The notes under the pieces are model-generated. The model saw only the letters and a list, made by a program, of their open reading frames with translations, did no database searches and was not told the DNA's origin. The position numbers and the translations under genes are program-made. Shown in pieces: positions 14,208 to 14,457 of a DNA stretch of 14,457 nt. Every line of letters begins with the position of its first letter. Position 1 is the first letter of the stretch. The stretch is taken from assembly GCA_027364815.1 (NCBI GenBank), contig DAHXOQ010000038.1, positions 1 through 14,457 on the forward strand, written 5' to 3'. The stretch is from Acidobacteriaceae bacterium. Lineage in GTDB: Bacteria; Acidobacteriota; Terriglobia; Terriglobales; Acidobacteriaceae.

Positions 14208-14236
14208 AGTACAAAAATTTAATTCGATTAGATCAA
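14208..14236 (-). promoter_or_regulatory. Candidate promoter for the photolyase gene
   Basis: On the minus strand, TTGATC (14231-14236) and TGTACT (14208-14213) are spaced by 17 bases, each matching the sigma70 consensus at 4 of 6 positions, with an AT-rich spacer. The start site would fall near 14201, giving a leader of roughly 34 bases. Confidence 0.4.
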
Positions 14237-14457
14237 AGCATTGCATCCAGCAGACTCGGACATCAGCGCAAAAACCTCCTAAAGGAGAGGATTTTGGGAG
14301 GTAATTAGGAACGAAGATCGACGATTTCGAGCGAAAAAGGATGGATTTTTAGAGCAAATGAGTGTTTTTTCAAGAAGTTTTTCAGCTCCGATTTTCTCTA
14401 CTTTGTTTAATTTCATATGTTTACCGGCTATATTCCGTAATGTGGATGGGGCATTGT
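14237..14457. other. AT-rich intergenic region, no convincing gene
   Basis: This stretch at the right edge is clearly more AT-rich than the coding DNA around it. It contains one minus-strand open frame of 45 codons (14279-14416) without a good ribosome-binding site, and a terminator-like hairpin (14270-14302). I see no RNA gene, repeat array or mobile-element end in it. Confidence 0.5.
14270..14302 (-). terminator. Terminator-like hairpin upstream of the photolyase gene
   Basis: ACCTCC and GGAGGT (14297-14302 and 14274-14279 on the plus strand) pair as 6-bp arms. A competing inner palindrome CTCCTTTAGGAG (14276-14287) uses the same 3' arm. On the minus strand the stem runs into a TTTTT tract (14270-14274). 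It most likely ends a minus-strand transcript entering from beyond the window. Confidence 0.4.

Noticed and set aside
14303..14457. Possible small RNA or riboswitch at the right edge
   Set aside because: Apart from the hairpin at 14270-14302 I could not find a conserved aptamer-like structure or sequence motif; low complexity and high AT alone do not support one.

Overview
The window looks like a chromosomal segment of an Acidobacteriota bacterium, most likely class Terriglobia (the Acidobacteriaceae group). The evidence is indirect: moderate GC, a very large secreted protein with tandem HYDIN-like (choice-of-anchor D) repeats and an acidobacterial-style C-terminus, a class II-type photolyase, and an OPT transporter of the prokaryotic type. 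No 16S or other phylogenetic marker is present, so the assignment is an inference. Every supported gene lies on the minus strand, so transcription runs from high to low coordinates.

Layout in transcription order. 14168-14457 is AT-rich and has no convincing gene. It carries a terminator-like hairpin and a candidate promoter for the photolyase gene (12761-14167). A 226-base gap with good sigma70-type promoter candidates leads into a giant gene (5488-12534, 2348 aa). That gene encodes a signal peptide, a BNR/Asp-box beta-propeller-like region, twelve tandem domains of about 106 residues, an Ig-like domain, and a C-terminal hydrophobic hairpin ending in a lipobox-like Cys. After 38 bases comes gatC (5126-5449), then gatA (3604-5097), then a small exported protein of unknown function (2754-3569). 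These three are closely spaced and may be one operon. A 103-base gap with two inverted repeats precedes the OPT-family transporter (449-2650). A hairpin terminator (398-436) separates this from a recX gene that runs off the left edge (1-372).

Functionally these are mostly unrelated housekeeping genes: tRNA-dependent amidation (GatCA; gatB is not in the window), modulation of RecA (RecX), peptide or metal-chelate uptake (OPT) and light-driven DNA repair (photolyase). The accessory element is the giant surface or secreted protein. I see no mobile element, CRISPR array, rRNA or tRNA, and no clear new multi-gene system. The most unusual features are the C-terminus of the giant protein, the conserved cysteine pair in all twelve repeats, the leader of that gene, and the unexplained dyads around the OPT gene.
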